From NCBI GenBank assembly GCA_910578545.1, contig CAJTPT010000003.1, positions 289,842 to 334,509 on the forward strand: a DNA stretch of 44,668 bases, given 5' to 3'. Positions 8,689 through 15,897 of this stretch are shown piece after piece. Within the stretch, counting starts at the first letter, position 1. Every line of letters begins with the position of its first letter. This DNA is from an uncultured Christensenella sp. GTDB taxonomy: Bacteria; Bacillota; Clostridia; Christensenellales; Pumilibacteraceae. Under the pieces are notes generated by a model that was not told the origin of the DNA, ran no database searches, and was given only the letters and a program-made list of their open reading frames with translations. A program made the position numbers and the translations under genes.

Positions 8689-9723
8689 ATGGATAACAAC
8701 AGATTTATTGCAAACAAGGAACTGTTGACCGATGACGGCGACGTTTCGCTCCGCCCGACCACCTTTGACGAGTATATCGGGCAGGAAAAGGTCAAGGCCA
8801 ACCTCAAGGTGTACGTCGCGGCAAGCAAAGCGCGCGGCGAGGCGCTAGATCACGTATTGCTGTACGGCCCGCCCGGACTCGGCAAGACGACGCTTGCGCA
8901 CATTATAGCCGCAGAGCTCGGCGTTGAAATCAAGGTGACGAGCGGTCCCGGTATAGAGCGTGCTGCAAACCTCGCTTCGCTACTAACCAACATGCAGGAG
9001 CGCGACGTATTGTTCCTCGACGAGATACACAGACTCAACCATTCGATAGAGGAAATACTCTATCCTGCTATGGAAGACTTTGTGCTCGATATTTCGACGG
9101 GCAAGGGCGCGGGCGCAACCTCGTTGCGGCTCAATCTTAACAAATTTACGCTTATAGGCGCGACGACGAGGGCCGGTATGCTTACGGGGCCGTTGCGCGA
9201 TCGCTTCGGCGTAATATGCAGGCTCGAGCCGTATTCGGCGGACGACCTTGTGCGTATCGTCAAGCGCTCGGCACGGCTACTTAAAATCACAATAGACGAC
9301 GACGCGGCGTACGAGCTTGCTTCGCGTTCGCGCGGCACGCCGCGTATTGCAAACAGACTCATTAAGCGCGTGCGCGACTTTGCGCAGGTCATGGGCGACG
9401 GAAATATCACTTTACCCATAACGGTCAAGGCGCTTAACGATATGGAAATCGACCCGCTCGGACTCGACTACAACGACATGAAATTGCTCACCGTGCTTGT
9501 CGATAAGTTTGACGGCGGTCCGACGGGACTCGATACTCTTGCCGCCGCAATCAACGAGGATGCCGGAACGATAGAGGACGTAATCGAGCCGTATCTTATT
9601 CAGCTCGGCTTTATAGCGCGCACTCCGCGCGGCAGGATAGCGCTAAAGGGCGCATTTAAGCATTTGGGGGTTACGCCGTCCAAAAAGGCGATCGGTCAGA
9701 TCTCATTTTTTGAAAACGAATAA
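8689..9723 (+). CDS. ruvB: Holliday junction DNA helicase motor RuvB
   Basis: AAA+ ATPase ring that drives branch migration of Holliday junctions. It shows the RuvB N-terminal block RPTTFDEYIGQEKVKANL, Walker A GPPGLGKTTLA, Walker B LFLDEIHRL, sensor 1 GATTRAGML and arginine finger region GPLRDRFG. The C-terminal winged helix contains GGPTGLDTLAAAINED and TPRGR. The length of 344 aa is typical. No strong ribosome binding site is visible, so translation probably couples to ruvA. Confidence 0.98.
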   Translation: MDNNRFIANKELLTDDGDVSLRPTTFDEYIGQEKVKANLKVYVAASKARGEALDHVLLYGPPGLGKTTLAHIIAAELGVEIKVTSGPGIERAANLASLLTNMQERDVLFLDEIHRLNHSIEEILYPAMEDFVLDISTGKGAGATSLRLNLNKFTLIGATTRAGMLTGPLRDRFGVICRLEPYSADDLVRIVKRSARLLKITIDDDAAYELASRSRGTPRIANRLIKRVRDFAQVMGDGNITLPITVKALNDMEIDPLGLDYNDMKLLTVLVDKFDGGPTGLDTLAAAINEDAGTIEDVIEPYLIQLGFIARTPRGRIALKGAFKHLGVTPSKKAIGQISFFENE

Positions 9724-9756
9724 TAACGGCGCTCCGTTCACGATTTTTAAACGACA

Positions 9757-10779
9757 ATGAACAAATACGACTTTTATTACGATTTACCAAAAGAGCTGAT
9801 TGCGCAGACACCTGTCGAGCCGCGCGACAGCTCGAGGTTGTTGGTTTACCGAAGAGATACCGATACGGTAACGCATCGGCATTTTTTTGATTTGCCCGAG
9901 CTATTGCGCCCCGACGATTTGCTCGTCATAAACAACACCAAGGTTTTGCCCGCGCGCGTCACCGGCGTCAAGGAGGACACGGGCGCCAAAATATCTTTCT
10001 TATTGCATAAGCGCGTAGACCGCGACAGTTGGGAAACGCTGTGCCGTCCCGCAAAGCGAACAAAACTCGGCGCCAAGCTTAAGTTTGCCGACGACCTTTC
10101 GGGCGAGATTATCGCCGAGGGCGAGGGCGGCGCGCGCACGATTAAATTCAGATACGACGGTGTGTTTGAAGAGATACTCAACCGCATAGGCGAAGTACCC
10201 CTTCCGCATTACATACACGAGCATTTAGAGAGTATCGACAGATACCAAACGGTGTACGCTCACGACGTGGGCTCTTCCGCCGCGCCGACAGCGGGACTTC
10301 ACTTTACCGAGCGGCTGATAAACGAGCTAAAGGCTAAAGGCGTGGAATTTTGCGAGGTGTTGTTGCACGTCGGCTTGGGAACGTTTTTGCCCGTCAAAAC
10401 GGACGAAGTGGAAAACCACAAAATGCACAGCGAGTACTACTCGGTAACGCAGGAAGCGGCGGACAAGATAAACGCAGCCAAAGCAAGCGGCAGGCGTATA
10501 ATAGCGGTCGGTACAACATCGGTGCGCGTGCTCGAATCGTCGTCTACGCCCGACGGAATAGTGCACGCAAGGCACGGCGAAACGTCGATATTCATTTATC
10601 CGCCGTACAAGTTTAAGGTCGTGGACGGGCTTATAACAAACTTCCACTTGCCCGAGTCTACGCTTATCATGCTTGTAAGCGCGCTTGTCGGCAGAGAAAA
10701 AACATTGGAAATATATAAGACGGCGGTCGAAAATAAGTATCGCTTTTTCTCGTTCGGCGACGCTTGTTTCTTTCAATAG
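9757..10779 (+). CDS. queA: tRNA preQ1(34) S-adenosylmethionine ribosyltransferase-isomerase
   Basis: Transfers and isomerises the ribosyl part of SAM onto preQ1 in tRNA, giving epoxyqueuosine. Family signatures are YDLPKELIAQTPVEPRDSSR at the N-terminus, LLVINNTKVLPARV, GLGTFLPVK, TAGLHFTE and TNFHLPESTLIMLVSALVG. The length of 340 aa is typical. Together with tgt about 1 kb downstream it covers two steps of queuosine modification, although a small gene and an opposing regulator separate them here. Confidence 0.96.
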   Translation: MNKYDFYYDLPKELIAQTPVEPRDSSRLLVYRRDTDTVTHRHFFDLPELLRPDDLLVINNTKVLPARVTGVKEDTGAKISFLLHKRVDRDSWETLCRPAKRTKLGAKLKFADDLSGEIIAEGEGGARTIKFRYDGVFEEILNRIGEVPLPHYIHEHLESIDRYQTVYAHDVGSSAAPTAGLHFTERLINELKAKGVEFCEVLLHVGLGTFLPVKTDEVENHKMHSEYYSVTQEAADKINAAKASGRRIIAVGTTSVRVLESSSTPDGIVHARHGETSIFIYPPYKFKVVDGLITNFHLPESTLIMLVSALVGREKTLEIYKTAVENKYRFFSFGDACFFQ

Positions 10780-10840
10780 ATTTAGTTTATCGCACCTGTT
10801 TAATTTGTTTGGTATTTATGCAAGTACTTAGGGGGTAATT

Positions 10841-11104
10841 ATGGAATTGGGAAGATTGAGAATCGAATATACGCAAAACAACGACCTAATACAAATTTTT
10901 AATTCACCGACGGTTTGTTCTCTCGTGATAAACAATAAAGTTGTAGACGAGTATAGGGGCGTGATTGCGTCTCGGTTTACGTTAAAAGGAATGATCGAAA
11001 AAGAAAATAAGATAGTTCAAATCGAAGCAAAAATGGGATTTTTGTTCATGAAGCTATTTTATGACGGAGTCCTCGTATCAAAAAAATTTATGGGATTCGG
11101 TTGA
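10841..11104 (+). CDS. Small protein of unknown function
   Basis: 87 aa, preceded by a strong GGGGGT ribosome binding site. I do not recognise a family. The sequence alternates short beta-like stretches (CSLVINNKVVDEYRG, KIVQIEAKMGF, MKLFYDGVLVSKK), suggesting a small beta-rich fold, with no signal peptide or membrane segment. Base use is AT-richer than neighbouring queA and tgt, which may mean a recent arrival. It lies between queA and a convergent XRE regulator. I treat it as a real gene because of the ribosome binding site and the position, not from homology. Confidence 0.6.
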   Translation: MELGRLRIEYTQNNDLIQIFNSPTVCSLVINNKVVDEYRGVIASRFTLKGMIEKENKIVQIEAKMGFLFMKLFYDGVLVSKKFMGFG

Positions 11105-11139
11105 TTATATTTAATTTCAATTTATATCTTAAAAATAAA

Positions 11140-11173
11140 AGCCCGCTATATCGAGTTTTGAATATAACGGGCT
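11140..11173 (-). terminator. Terminator of the XRE gene
   Basis: A 12-bp stem (AGCCCGCTATAT / ATATAACGGGCT, one mismatch) with a 10-nt loop. Read on the minus strand it is followed by TTTTATTTTT, the expected U-tract, so it should end the XRE transcript. It may also act as a weaker stop for the plus-strand gene ending at 11104. Confidence 0.75.
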
Positions 11174-11195
11174 ATAATATTGCTGTTTTTATACG

Positions 11196-11399
11196 TTAAG
11201 TATCGTCGCTTCGACCGAGTAGGAAATCGCAGGACACGCAAAAGTAATCGGCAAGCTGAACTATATAGCTCGCTTTGGGCTCGTTGACCTCGCGTTCCCA
11301 ATAGTCGACTGCCTTTTGGCTTACGCCGATTTTATCGGCAAGCTCTTTTTGGGAAATGTTCAGTTCCGTTCTCAGTTCTTTAATTCGGTTTCCTATCAT
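11196..11399 (-). CDS. XRE-family helix-turn-helix regulator
   Basis: 67-aa single-domain repressor of the Cro/cI/XRE type: IGNRIKELRTELNISQKELADK, then the recognition helix region GVSQKAVDYWEREVNEP, and an AxYIVQLADYFCVSCDFLLGR tail that is common in Bacillota XRE proteins. I choose the ATG at 11399 because GGTGGG lies 6 nt upstream; a GTG four codons earlier has no such site. It is transcribed away from a promoter at 11466-11494 whose spacer carries a palindrome, so the likely role is control of that promoter and perhaps of itself. This control is inferred from position. Confidence 0.88.
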   Translation of the reverse strand: MIGNRIKELRTELNISQKELADKIGVSQKAVDYWEREVNEPKASYIVQLADYFCVSCDFLLGRSDDT

Positions 11400-11450
11400 G
11401 TTTAATCCCACCGGTAAATGGTTTGTATCCTTGTTGTAAGTTTAGAAAAA

Positions 11451-11487
11451 AACTTCTTAAAAAACTTGACAAAGAAGAAAACTTCTT
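11451..11487. promoter_or_regulatory. Candidate XRE operator sites
   Basis: A perfect 16-bp palindrome AAGAAG-AAAA-CTTCTT (11472-11487) occupies the space between the -35 and -10 boxes of the promoter at 11466. A matching half-site AACTTCTT recurs at 11451-11458, 29 bp upstream of its copy in the palindrome. A repressor bound here would block RNA polymerase. The link to the adjacent XRE protein is inferred. Confidence 0.6.
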
Positions 11488-11494
11488 GTATACT
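11466..11494 (+). promoter_or_regulatory. Strong promoter with embedded palindrome
   Basis: TTGACA (11466-11471), a 17-bp spacer and TATACT (11489-11494): a near-consensus sigma-A promoter facing right. It is about 250 bp upstream of tgt, and tgt has a second promoter of its own, so this one seems to serve the short unit 11500-11670. Confidence 0.7.
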
Positions 11495-11566
11495 GATCGT
11501 GTATCGTCACCGTAGATAGATACCATATGCCGACCCGTGTCGTACACAAAAAAAGGGGATTAGTTT

Positions 11567-11638
11567 GTGTGTATTAGCGGTGCGTTACGGCGATTGGAAA
11601 AAGATTTGCAAATTTATATAATTTATTATTTGTTATAG
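11567..11638 (+). CDS. Possible 23-aa micropeptide
   Basis: A GTG at 11567 follows AAAAGGGGAT with about 6-nt spacing, and the frame stays open for 23 codons to a TAG at 11636-11638. The peptide starts with a basic amphipathic stretch (ISGALRRLEKDLQ) and ends IYIIYYLL, hydrophobic and possibly membrane-seeking. It lies just downstream of the operator-bearing promoter. I cannot name a family. It may instead be noncoding RNA with a chance frame. Confidence 0.3.
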   Translation: MCISGALRRLEKDLQIYIIYYLL

Positions 11639-11670
11639 AAAAAAGTATCAGAGCAAAACGCATTAATCCG

Positions 11671-11699
11671 TTGACTGGAATTGCTTTATCATATATAAT
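11671..11699 (+). promoter_or_regulatory. Promoter for tgt
   Basis: TTGACT (11671-11676), a 17-bp spacer and TATAAT (11694-11699), ending about 50 bp before the tgt ATG. Confidence 0.65.
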
Positions 11700-11721
11700 A
11701 TATTCAAGCAATTTTATAATT

Positions 11722-11740
11722 AAAAGCAATTTGCTTTTTT
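11722..11740 (+). terminator. AT-rich hairpin with T-run in the tgt leader
   Basis: AAAAGCAA / TTGCTTTT forms an 8-bp stem around a single T and runs into TTTTTT, ending about 10 nt before the tgt start. Related pieces AATTGCTT (11679-11686) and AAGCAATT (11706-11713) lie just upstream, so alternative pairings are possible in longer transcripts. It may be a weak attenuator or only structured DNA. Confidence 0.35.
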
Positions 11741-11749
11741 GGATGTACA

Positions 11750-12907
11750 ATGGATAATTTTTTGTTTAAAGAAATTCACGTTTGCAAGCAAACGGGGGCG
11801 CGCGTCGGGGAGTTCACCACTCCGCACGGCGTTATTAAGACGCCGGTTTTTATGCCTGTAGGCACGCAAGCGACGGTCAAGACTCTTGCGCCGTACGAGG
11901 TGGAAGAGCTCGGCGCGCAGATAATACTTTCCAACACCTACCACTTATACATGCGCCCGGGCGAGGAAATAGTGCGGCTTAACGGCGGTCTTCACAAGTT
12001 TATGAACTGGCATAAGCCCATACTTACCGACAGCGGCGGTTTTCAAGTTTTTTCGCTTGCAAAGCTCAATAAAATAACAGATAACGGCGTTGAGTTCAAT
12101 TCGCACATTGACGGGTCGCGGCACATGTTCACGCCCGAAAAATCCATAGATATTCAAAACGCGCTCGGCGCCGATATAATCATGGCGTTTGACGAGTGCA
12201 GTAAGCCGGGCTGTACGCACGAGTATGCCGAAAAGGCGTTGTCGCGTACGCTCAAGTGGCTTGATAGGTGCGCGGTACACCACCGCAACGAAAAGCAAAT
12301 GCTGTTCCCGATAATTCAAGGCAATATGTTTGCCGACCTTCGTTTGCAGGCTGTTCGCGAAACGGCGCCGTATGCCAAGTGCGGAATAGCGGTGGGCGGT
12401 CTATCCGTCGGCGAGCCAAAGCACGTCATGTACGACATGATGGACGTCCTTCGTCCGCATTACCCGAGCAACATGCCGCGGTACCTTATGGGCGTGGGTA
12501 GTCCCGACTGTCTTGCCGAGGGCGTTTTGCGCGGTATAGATATGTTTGACTGTGTTTTGCCTACGCGCACGGCGCGCAACGGACTTGCGTACACGCACGC
12601 TGGCAAGGTCACGGTGCGTAACGGCAAGTACAAGGACGACCTTACGCCGCTCGATTCCGAGTGCGATTGCTATACGTGCACGCACTTTACAAAGAGCTAT
12701 CTTCGCCACTTAATCAATACGGGCGAGGTGCTGGGTGCGCGGCTGATTTCGTATCACAACCTTTACTATCTTACCAAGCTTATGGACAGGATTCGCGATG
12801 CGATAATGCACGACGAGCTCGGCGACTTCGTAAAGCAAATGCGCGAAACCAAGGAGTACACCGACAACGTAAAACCGACGGATTTTGAAAATGGATTACA
12901 CCCTTAA
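11750..12907 (+). CDS. tgt: tRNA-guanine transglycosylase
   Basis: Exchanges guanine-34 for preQ1 in GUN-anticodon tRNAs, the step before QueA. Diagnostic blocks: TPHGVIKTPVFMPVGTQATVK, LSNTYHLYMRPG, LTDSGGFQVFSLAKL (catalytic region), GGLSVGE, YLMGVGSPDCLAEGV, LPTRTARNG, and the zinc site CDCYTCTHFTKSYLRH. The length of 385 aa is normal for bacterial Tgt. The reading frame overlaps the start of the next gene by 17 bp. Confidence 0.97.
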   Translation: MDNFLFKEIHVCKQTGARVGEFTTPHGVIKTPVFMPVGTQATVKTLAPYEVEELGAQIILSNTYHLYMRPGEEIVRLNGGLHKFMNWHKPILTDSGGFQVFSLAKLNKITDNGVEFNSHIDGSRHMFTPEKSIDIQNALGADIIMAFDECSKPGCTHEYAEKALSRTLKWLDRCAVHHRNEKQMLFPIIQGNMFADLRLQAVRETAPYAKCGIAVGGLSVGEPKHVMYDMMDVLRPHYPSNMPRYLMGVGSPDCLAEGVLRGIDMFDCVLPTRTARNGLAYTHAGKVTVRNGKYKDDLTPLDSECDCYTCTHFTKSYLRHLINTGEVLGARLISYHNLYYLTKLMDRIRDAIMHDELGDFVKQMRETKEYTDNVKPTDFENGLHP

Positions 12908-13553
12908 ACGCAGTAAGCGCAAAACGCTGTGCATAACAATATCCAACGGGGCGGTATCGGTAAAGGCTCCGCTCAAAACGTCGGTTGCGCGTATAGAAGA
13001 GTTTATCGCCGAAAAGTCGGACTGGATAGCCAAAAAGCTAAACGAGCAAGCGCAAAAGTCCGCCGCGCTCGCGCCCGTTACTTCGGGCGCTTCGGCTTTG
13101 TATCACGGCACGGTTTTGCCCATAGTGCCTACTGTGTGCACCAAGGCGTGCATTAACGGCAGCGTGCTGTATCTTCCCGTCAAGTACGACGACCAAGCAA
13201 AGCGCGACCGCGCGATTGCCAATATGTACAAGCGCATGGCGCTCGCCGAGCTGTCGGACAGGCTGTTCAGGCTGTCGGCGGCGACGGGACTTAAATATAA
13301 ATCGTTTGCGCTTACAAACGCCCGCACGCAGTGGGGTAATTGCGACAGCAACTGCAATATTCGGCTAAATTGGCGGCTAATCATGCTCGACGACGAGTTG
13401 TGTAATTACGTGATAATCCACGAGCTTTGCCACACTGAACACCACAACCACAGCGCGGCGTTCTGGGCTAAGGTCAAAAGCTATATGCCCAACTATGCGG
13501 CGGCAAAAAAGCGGTTAAAGACTTTTTCGGCGCTGACCTCACTTTACAGATAA
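12891..13553 (+). CDS. YgjP-like zinc metallopeptidase domain protein
   Basis: 220 aa, of the YgjP/DUF45 (WLM-type) group. The C-terminal half has the zinc motif HELCH in YVIIHELCHTEHHNHSAAFW, followed by VKSYMPNYAAAKKRLK, and upstream TQWGNCDSNCNIRLNWRLI, which is the family WG(S/N)C block. The N-terminal part (LKRSKRKTLCITISNGAVSVKAP) matches the usual beta-rich leader domain of the group. The substrate is unknown for the family. The ATG at 12891 is preferred to an earlier in-frame TTG. It overlaps tgt and is 9 bp before ruvC, so it is cotranscribed. Confidence 0.85.
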   Translation: MDYTLKRSKRKTLCITISNGAVSVKAPLKTSVARIEEFIAEKSDWIAKKLNEQAQKSAALAPVTSGASALYHGTVLPIVPTVCTKACINGSVLYLPVKYDDQAKRDRAIANMYKRMALAELSDRLFRLSAATGLKYKSFALTNARTQWGNCDSNCNIRLNWRLIMLDDELCNYVIIHELCHTEHHNHSAAFWAKVKSYMPNYAAAKKRLKTFSALTSLYR

Positions 13554-13562
13554 CGCGGAACA

Positions 13563-14054
13563 ATGAGAATACTCGGAATAGATCCCGGCTATGCGATAGT
13601 CGGGTACGGAATAATAGAATACGAAAACGGTAAAATGCGCCCGCTCGATTACGGCGCAGTGGAAACGCCCGCAAAGCTTTCCACCGTCGAACGGCTCGCC
13701 ATGATAGAAAAGCAAATCACCGAGCTTGTTACCGAAATCAAGCCCGACGAGATCGCCGTTGAGGAATTGTTTTTTAACACCAACATCACGACGGGTATCA
13801 AGGTTGCGCAGGCTCGCGGCGTGATCCTGCTCGGCTGTTCCAAGATTTGCGACAAGCTTTTTGAGTACACGCCGCTTCAAATAAAATCGACGGTAACGGG
13901 CAACGGCACTGCCGCAAAACAGCAGGTGCAGTTTATGGTAAAATCGCTGTTGCGACTAAGGGAAACGCCCAAGCCGGACGACGCCGCCGACGCGCTTGCC
14001 GCCGCTATATGCCACGCACTGTCCGCACAGGGCGTAAAGCGCGGATTAAAGTAG
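13563..14054 (+). CDS. ruvC: Holliday junction resolvase RuvC
   Basis: Endonuclease that cuts Holliday junctions symmetrically. It begins MRILGIDPGYAIVGYGIIE with the catalytic Asp7; the acidic pair Glu67/Glu68 lies in IAVEELFFNTN, and the C-terminal acidic cluster Asp139/140/143 in KPDDAADALAAAICHA. These match the four-carboxylate RNase H-fold site. 163 aa is normal. Unlike many genomes it sits about 4 kb from ruvAB, behind tgt and the YgjP-like gene. Confidence 0.96.
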   Translation: MRILGIDPGYAIVGYGIIEYENGKMRPLDYGAVETPAKLSTVERLAMIEKQITELVTEIKPDEIAVEELFFNTNITTGIKVAQARGVILLGCSKICDKLFEYTPLQIKSTVTGNGTAAKQQVQFMVKSLLRLRETPKPDDAADALAAAICHALSAQGVKRGLK

Positions 14055-14062
14055 TAATATTC

Positions 14063-14079
14063 AAAAAAAAAGGGGGGGG
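14063..14079 (+). repeat. A9-G8 homopolymer tract before a membrane protein
   Basis: Nine A (14063-14071) followed by eight G (14072-14079), ending 11 nt upstream of the ATG at 14091. The G-run occupies the ribosome binding site position. Runs like this are prone to slippage, so expression of the downstream gene could vary. Confidence 0.7.
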
Positions 14080-14090
14080 TAGTAACCGAT

Positions 14091-15056
14091 ATGAAAAACT
14101 TATTTTCTATAAACGTCAAAACTCAAGAAAAAACGTACTCGCCGTACGTTGTGCGCTCTGTGTCGGCGGAAACTTCTTCACAGCAGGAAGCTTTTGACGA
14201 GCAACTGACAAAGAGCGAAAAGGCCTCCAAACTTCCGCTGTGGCTTAGAATAGTGCAATTGCTATGCGGTATCGTTGCCGTATGTATATTTTGCGGGCTT
14301 ATGCGCGCGTTTGGCGAGAACGAGCACGACGAGTCTTTTTCGGAAATGTGGGCGAGGTTTGTCGGTAACGGCGCGATTACCATGATAATAGTCGGTGTTA
14401 TCTGTCTTGCCGTATTCATTGCCTTGCTTGTATGGGGCAAACTTCGCTCAAACAAGGTGCAAGCTTCCCCCGAATATCAAACGGTTATCGCAACGGCGGA
14501 AAAGCTGCAAAACAGTAGCTACGAAGAACTTGGCGTGCCCGCCGATGCCGACGAGCTTGACGTATTCAGCTATGCGTTTAAATACAACCGCAAGGGAAAA
14601 GAGCGGTGTGGAACGGTTGCGAATTACATTACGATAAGCGTTAAGATATTTAAGGACGAGGACAGTCTTTATTTTGCCGATACTTCCGAGGTGATAAAGA
14701 TACCGCTTTCCGCCGTCAAGACCGTAGATTCGATTAATAAACGCCTTAGCTTTATGGGCTGGTCCAAAGACCAAAAGCCCAATTCGCCCGAGTACAAGCC
14801 GTACAAAATCAGGGTAAATAATATGGGCATATTGTTTGTCAAATGGTGCCTTTCCGTTAAATTGATTTTGGACGGCGAGGAATTTGAAATCATAATCCCT
14901 CCGTACGAAAGCGAGATTCTAAAAAAGTACGTCGATATTGAGCAGTCGGCGGCGCCTGTGACAGAGCAAACAACCGAAAACGATGCCGAGGAAGCGGCAG
15001 AACATGAAAAGGCACAAGAGATAGAGAAAATATCCGATGGCGAAATAGCCGAATAA
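14091..15056 (+). CDS. Membrane protein of unknown function
   Basis: 321 aa, no family recognised. An N-terminal soluble stretch (~45 aa) precedes two hydrophobic segments, about residues 50-70 (LWLRIVQLLCGIVAVCIFCGLM) and 95-120 (AITMIIVGVICLAVFIALLVWG). The remaining ~200 residues form a soluble domain with alternating beta-like segments (TISVKIFKDEDSLYFADTSEVIKIP, VKLILDGEEFEIIIPPYES), reminiscent of PH-like membrane-associated domains but not assigned. The tail is Glu/Ala-rich. The upstream A9-G8 tract may influence its translation. It ends at a very strong bidirectional terminator. Confidence 0.75.
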   Translation: MKNLFSINVKTQEKTYSPYVVRSVSAETSSQQEAFDEQLTKSEKASKLPLWLRIVQLLCGIVAVCIFCGLMRAFGENEHDESFSEMWARFVGNGAITMIIVGVICLAVFIALLVWGKLRSNKVQASPEYQTVIATAEKLQNSSYEELGVPADADELDVFSYAFKYNRKGKERCGTVANYITISVKIFKDEDSLYFADTSEVIKIPLSAVKTVDSINKRLSFMGWSKDQKPNSPEYKPYKIRVNNMGILFVKWCLSVKLILDGEEFEIIIPPYESEILKKYVDIEQSAAPVTEQTTENDAEEAAEHEKAQEIEKISDGEIAE

Positions 15057-15088
15057 TACTTCGACGCGAATGTTCACCGCGTTTCCCC

Positions 15089-15132
15089 GCCAAAACAAAA
15101 TCCCACCCTTGCGGGTGGGGTTTTGTTTTGGC
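15089..15132. terminator. 20-bp stem bidirectional terminator
   Basis: Arms 15089-15108 and 15113-15132 pair over 20 bp (one G-T wobble) around the loop TTGC. The GC core CCCACCC/GGGTGGG is flanked by A-rich and T-rich halves (AAAACAAAA / TTTTGTTTT), so it can stop the 321-aa gene on the plus strand and the tRNA on the minus strand. Its right end includes the complement of the tRNA CCA end. Confidence 0.88.
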
Positions 15133-15204
15133 AGGGGAGACGCGACTCGAACACGCGACCAACGGTTTTGGAGACCGCGACTCTACCAACTGAGCTACTC
15201 CCCT
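15129..15204 (-). tRNA. tRNA-Trp (CCA)
   Basis: On the minus strand: 7-bp acceptor AGGGGAG/CTCCCCT, D-arm GCTC-AGTTGGTA-GAG, anticodon stem GCGGT/ACCGT with a 7-nt loop CTCCAAA (anticodon CCA), T-arm with TTCGAGT, discriminator G and encoded CCA end. The 76-nt cloverleaf is complete apart from some G-T pairs in the T-stem. It stands alone, convergent with the gene ending at 15056. Confidence 0.96.
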
Positions 15205-15389
15205 AGAATGAGTTGCTGATTAAGTTCGTGCGCAAATCGTTGACACAACATTATTCGCGTTACTTAATCACCGTCTCAAGACAACAATATTTTATCATTA
15301 ATATTCAATAAAGTCAATAATTTACGCGCTTTTTTTAAAAAAATATGATACAATGGAGTTGAGCAATAATCTCGGTATAAAGGAACGAT

Positions 15390-15827
15390 ATGCTTAAAAC
15401 TGTGGAAATATATACGGACGGTGCGTGCAGCGGCAATCCCGGCAAGGGCGGCTGGTGCGCTATCCTAATGTACGGCGGCAGGGAAAAGGTTTTGTCGGGC
15501 GGTGAGGCGGAAACTACCAACAACCGCATGGAAGTATACGCCGCAATTGCGGGGCTTAACGCGCTCAAGGAAAAGTGTAAGGTCGCGCTGTATTCCGATT
15601 CCGCATATCTCGTAAACGCGATAGAACAGCACTGGCTCGAGGGGTGGAAGCGCAACGACTTTCGCACTGCCGACAAAAAGCCGGTCAAAAACAAGGACTT
15701 GTGGCTCGAGCTTTCCGCTCTTTTGGACAAGCACGACGTGACGTTTATCAAGGTCAAGGGGCATGCCGATAACGAAAACAATAACCGTTGCGACAAGTAC
15801 GCCCGCGCCGAAATATCCAAGCTGTAA
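15390..15827 (+). CDS. rnhA: Ribonuclease HI
   Basis: Cuts the RNA strand of RNA-DNA hybrids. It has the canonical YTDGACSGNPGKGGW start with catalytic Asp10, Glu48 (NNRMEVYA), Asp70 (LYSDSAYLV) and Asp135 (NNRCDKYAR), and the handle sequence ...WKRNDFRTADKKPVKNKDLW. 145 aa is close to E. coli RNase HI. An AAAGGAAC ribosome binding site precedes the ATG, and a TGATACAAT extended -10 element near 15345 may be its promoter. Confidence 0.97.
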   Translation: MLKTVEIYTDGACSGNPGKGGWCAILMYGGREKVLSGGEAETTNNRMEVYAAIAGLNALKEKCKVALYSDSAYLVNAIEQHWLEGWKRNDFRTADKKPVKNKDLWLELSALLDKHDVTFIKVKGHADNENNNRCDKYARAEISKL

Positions 15828-15897
15828 AATATAATAAAAATTATTCGATAAAGCCGTACCTTGATTTATTCGGCGTGTATTACGCATAATATATAAC

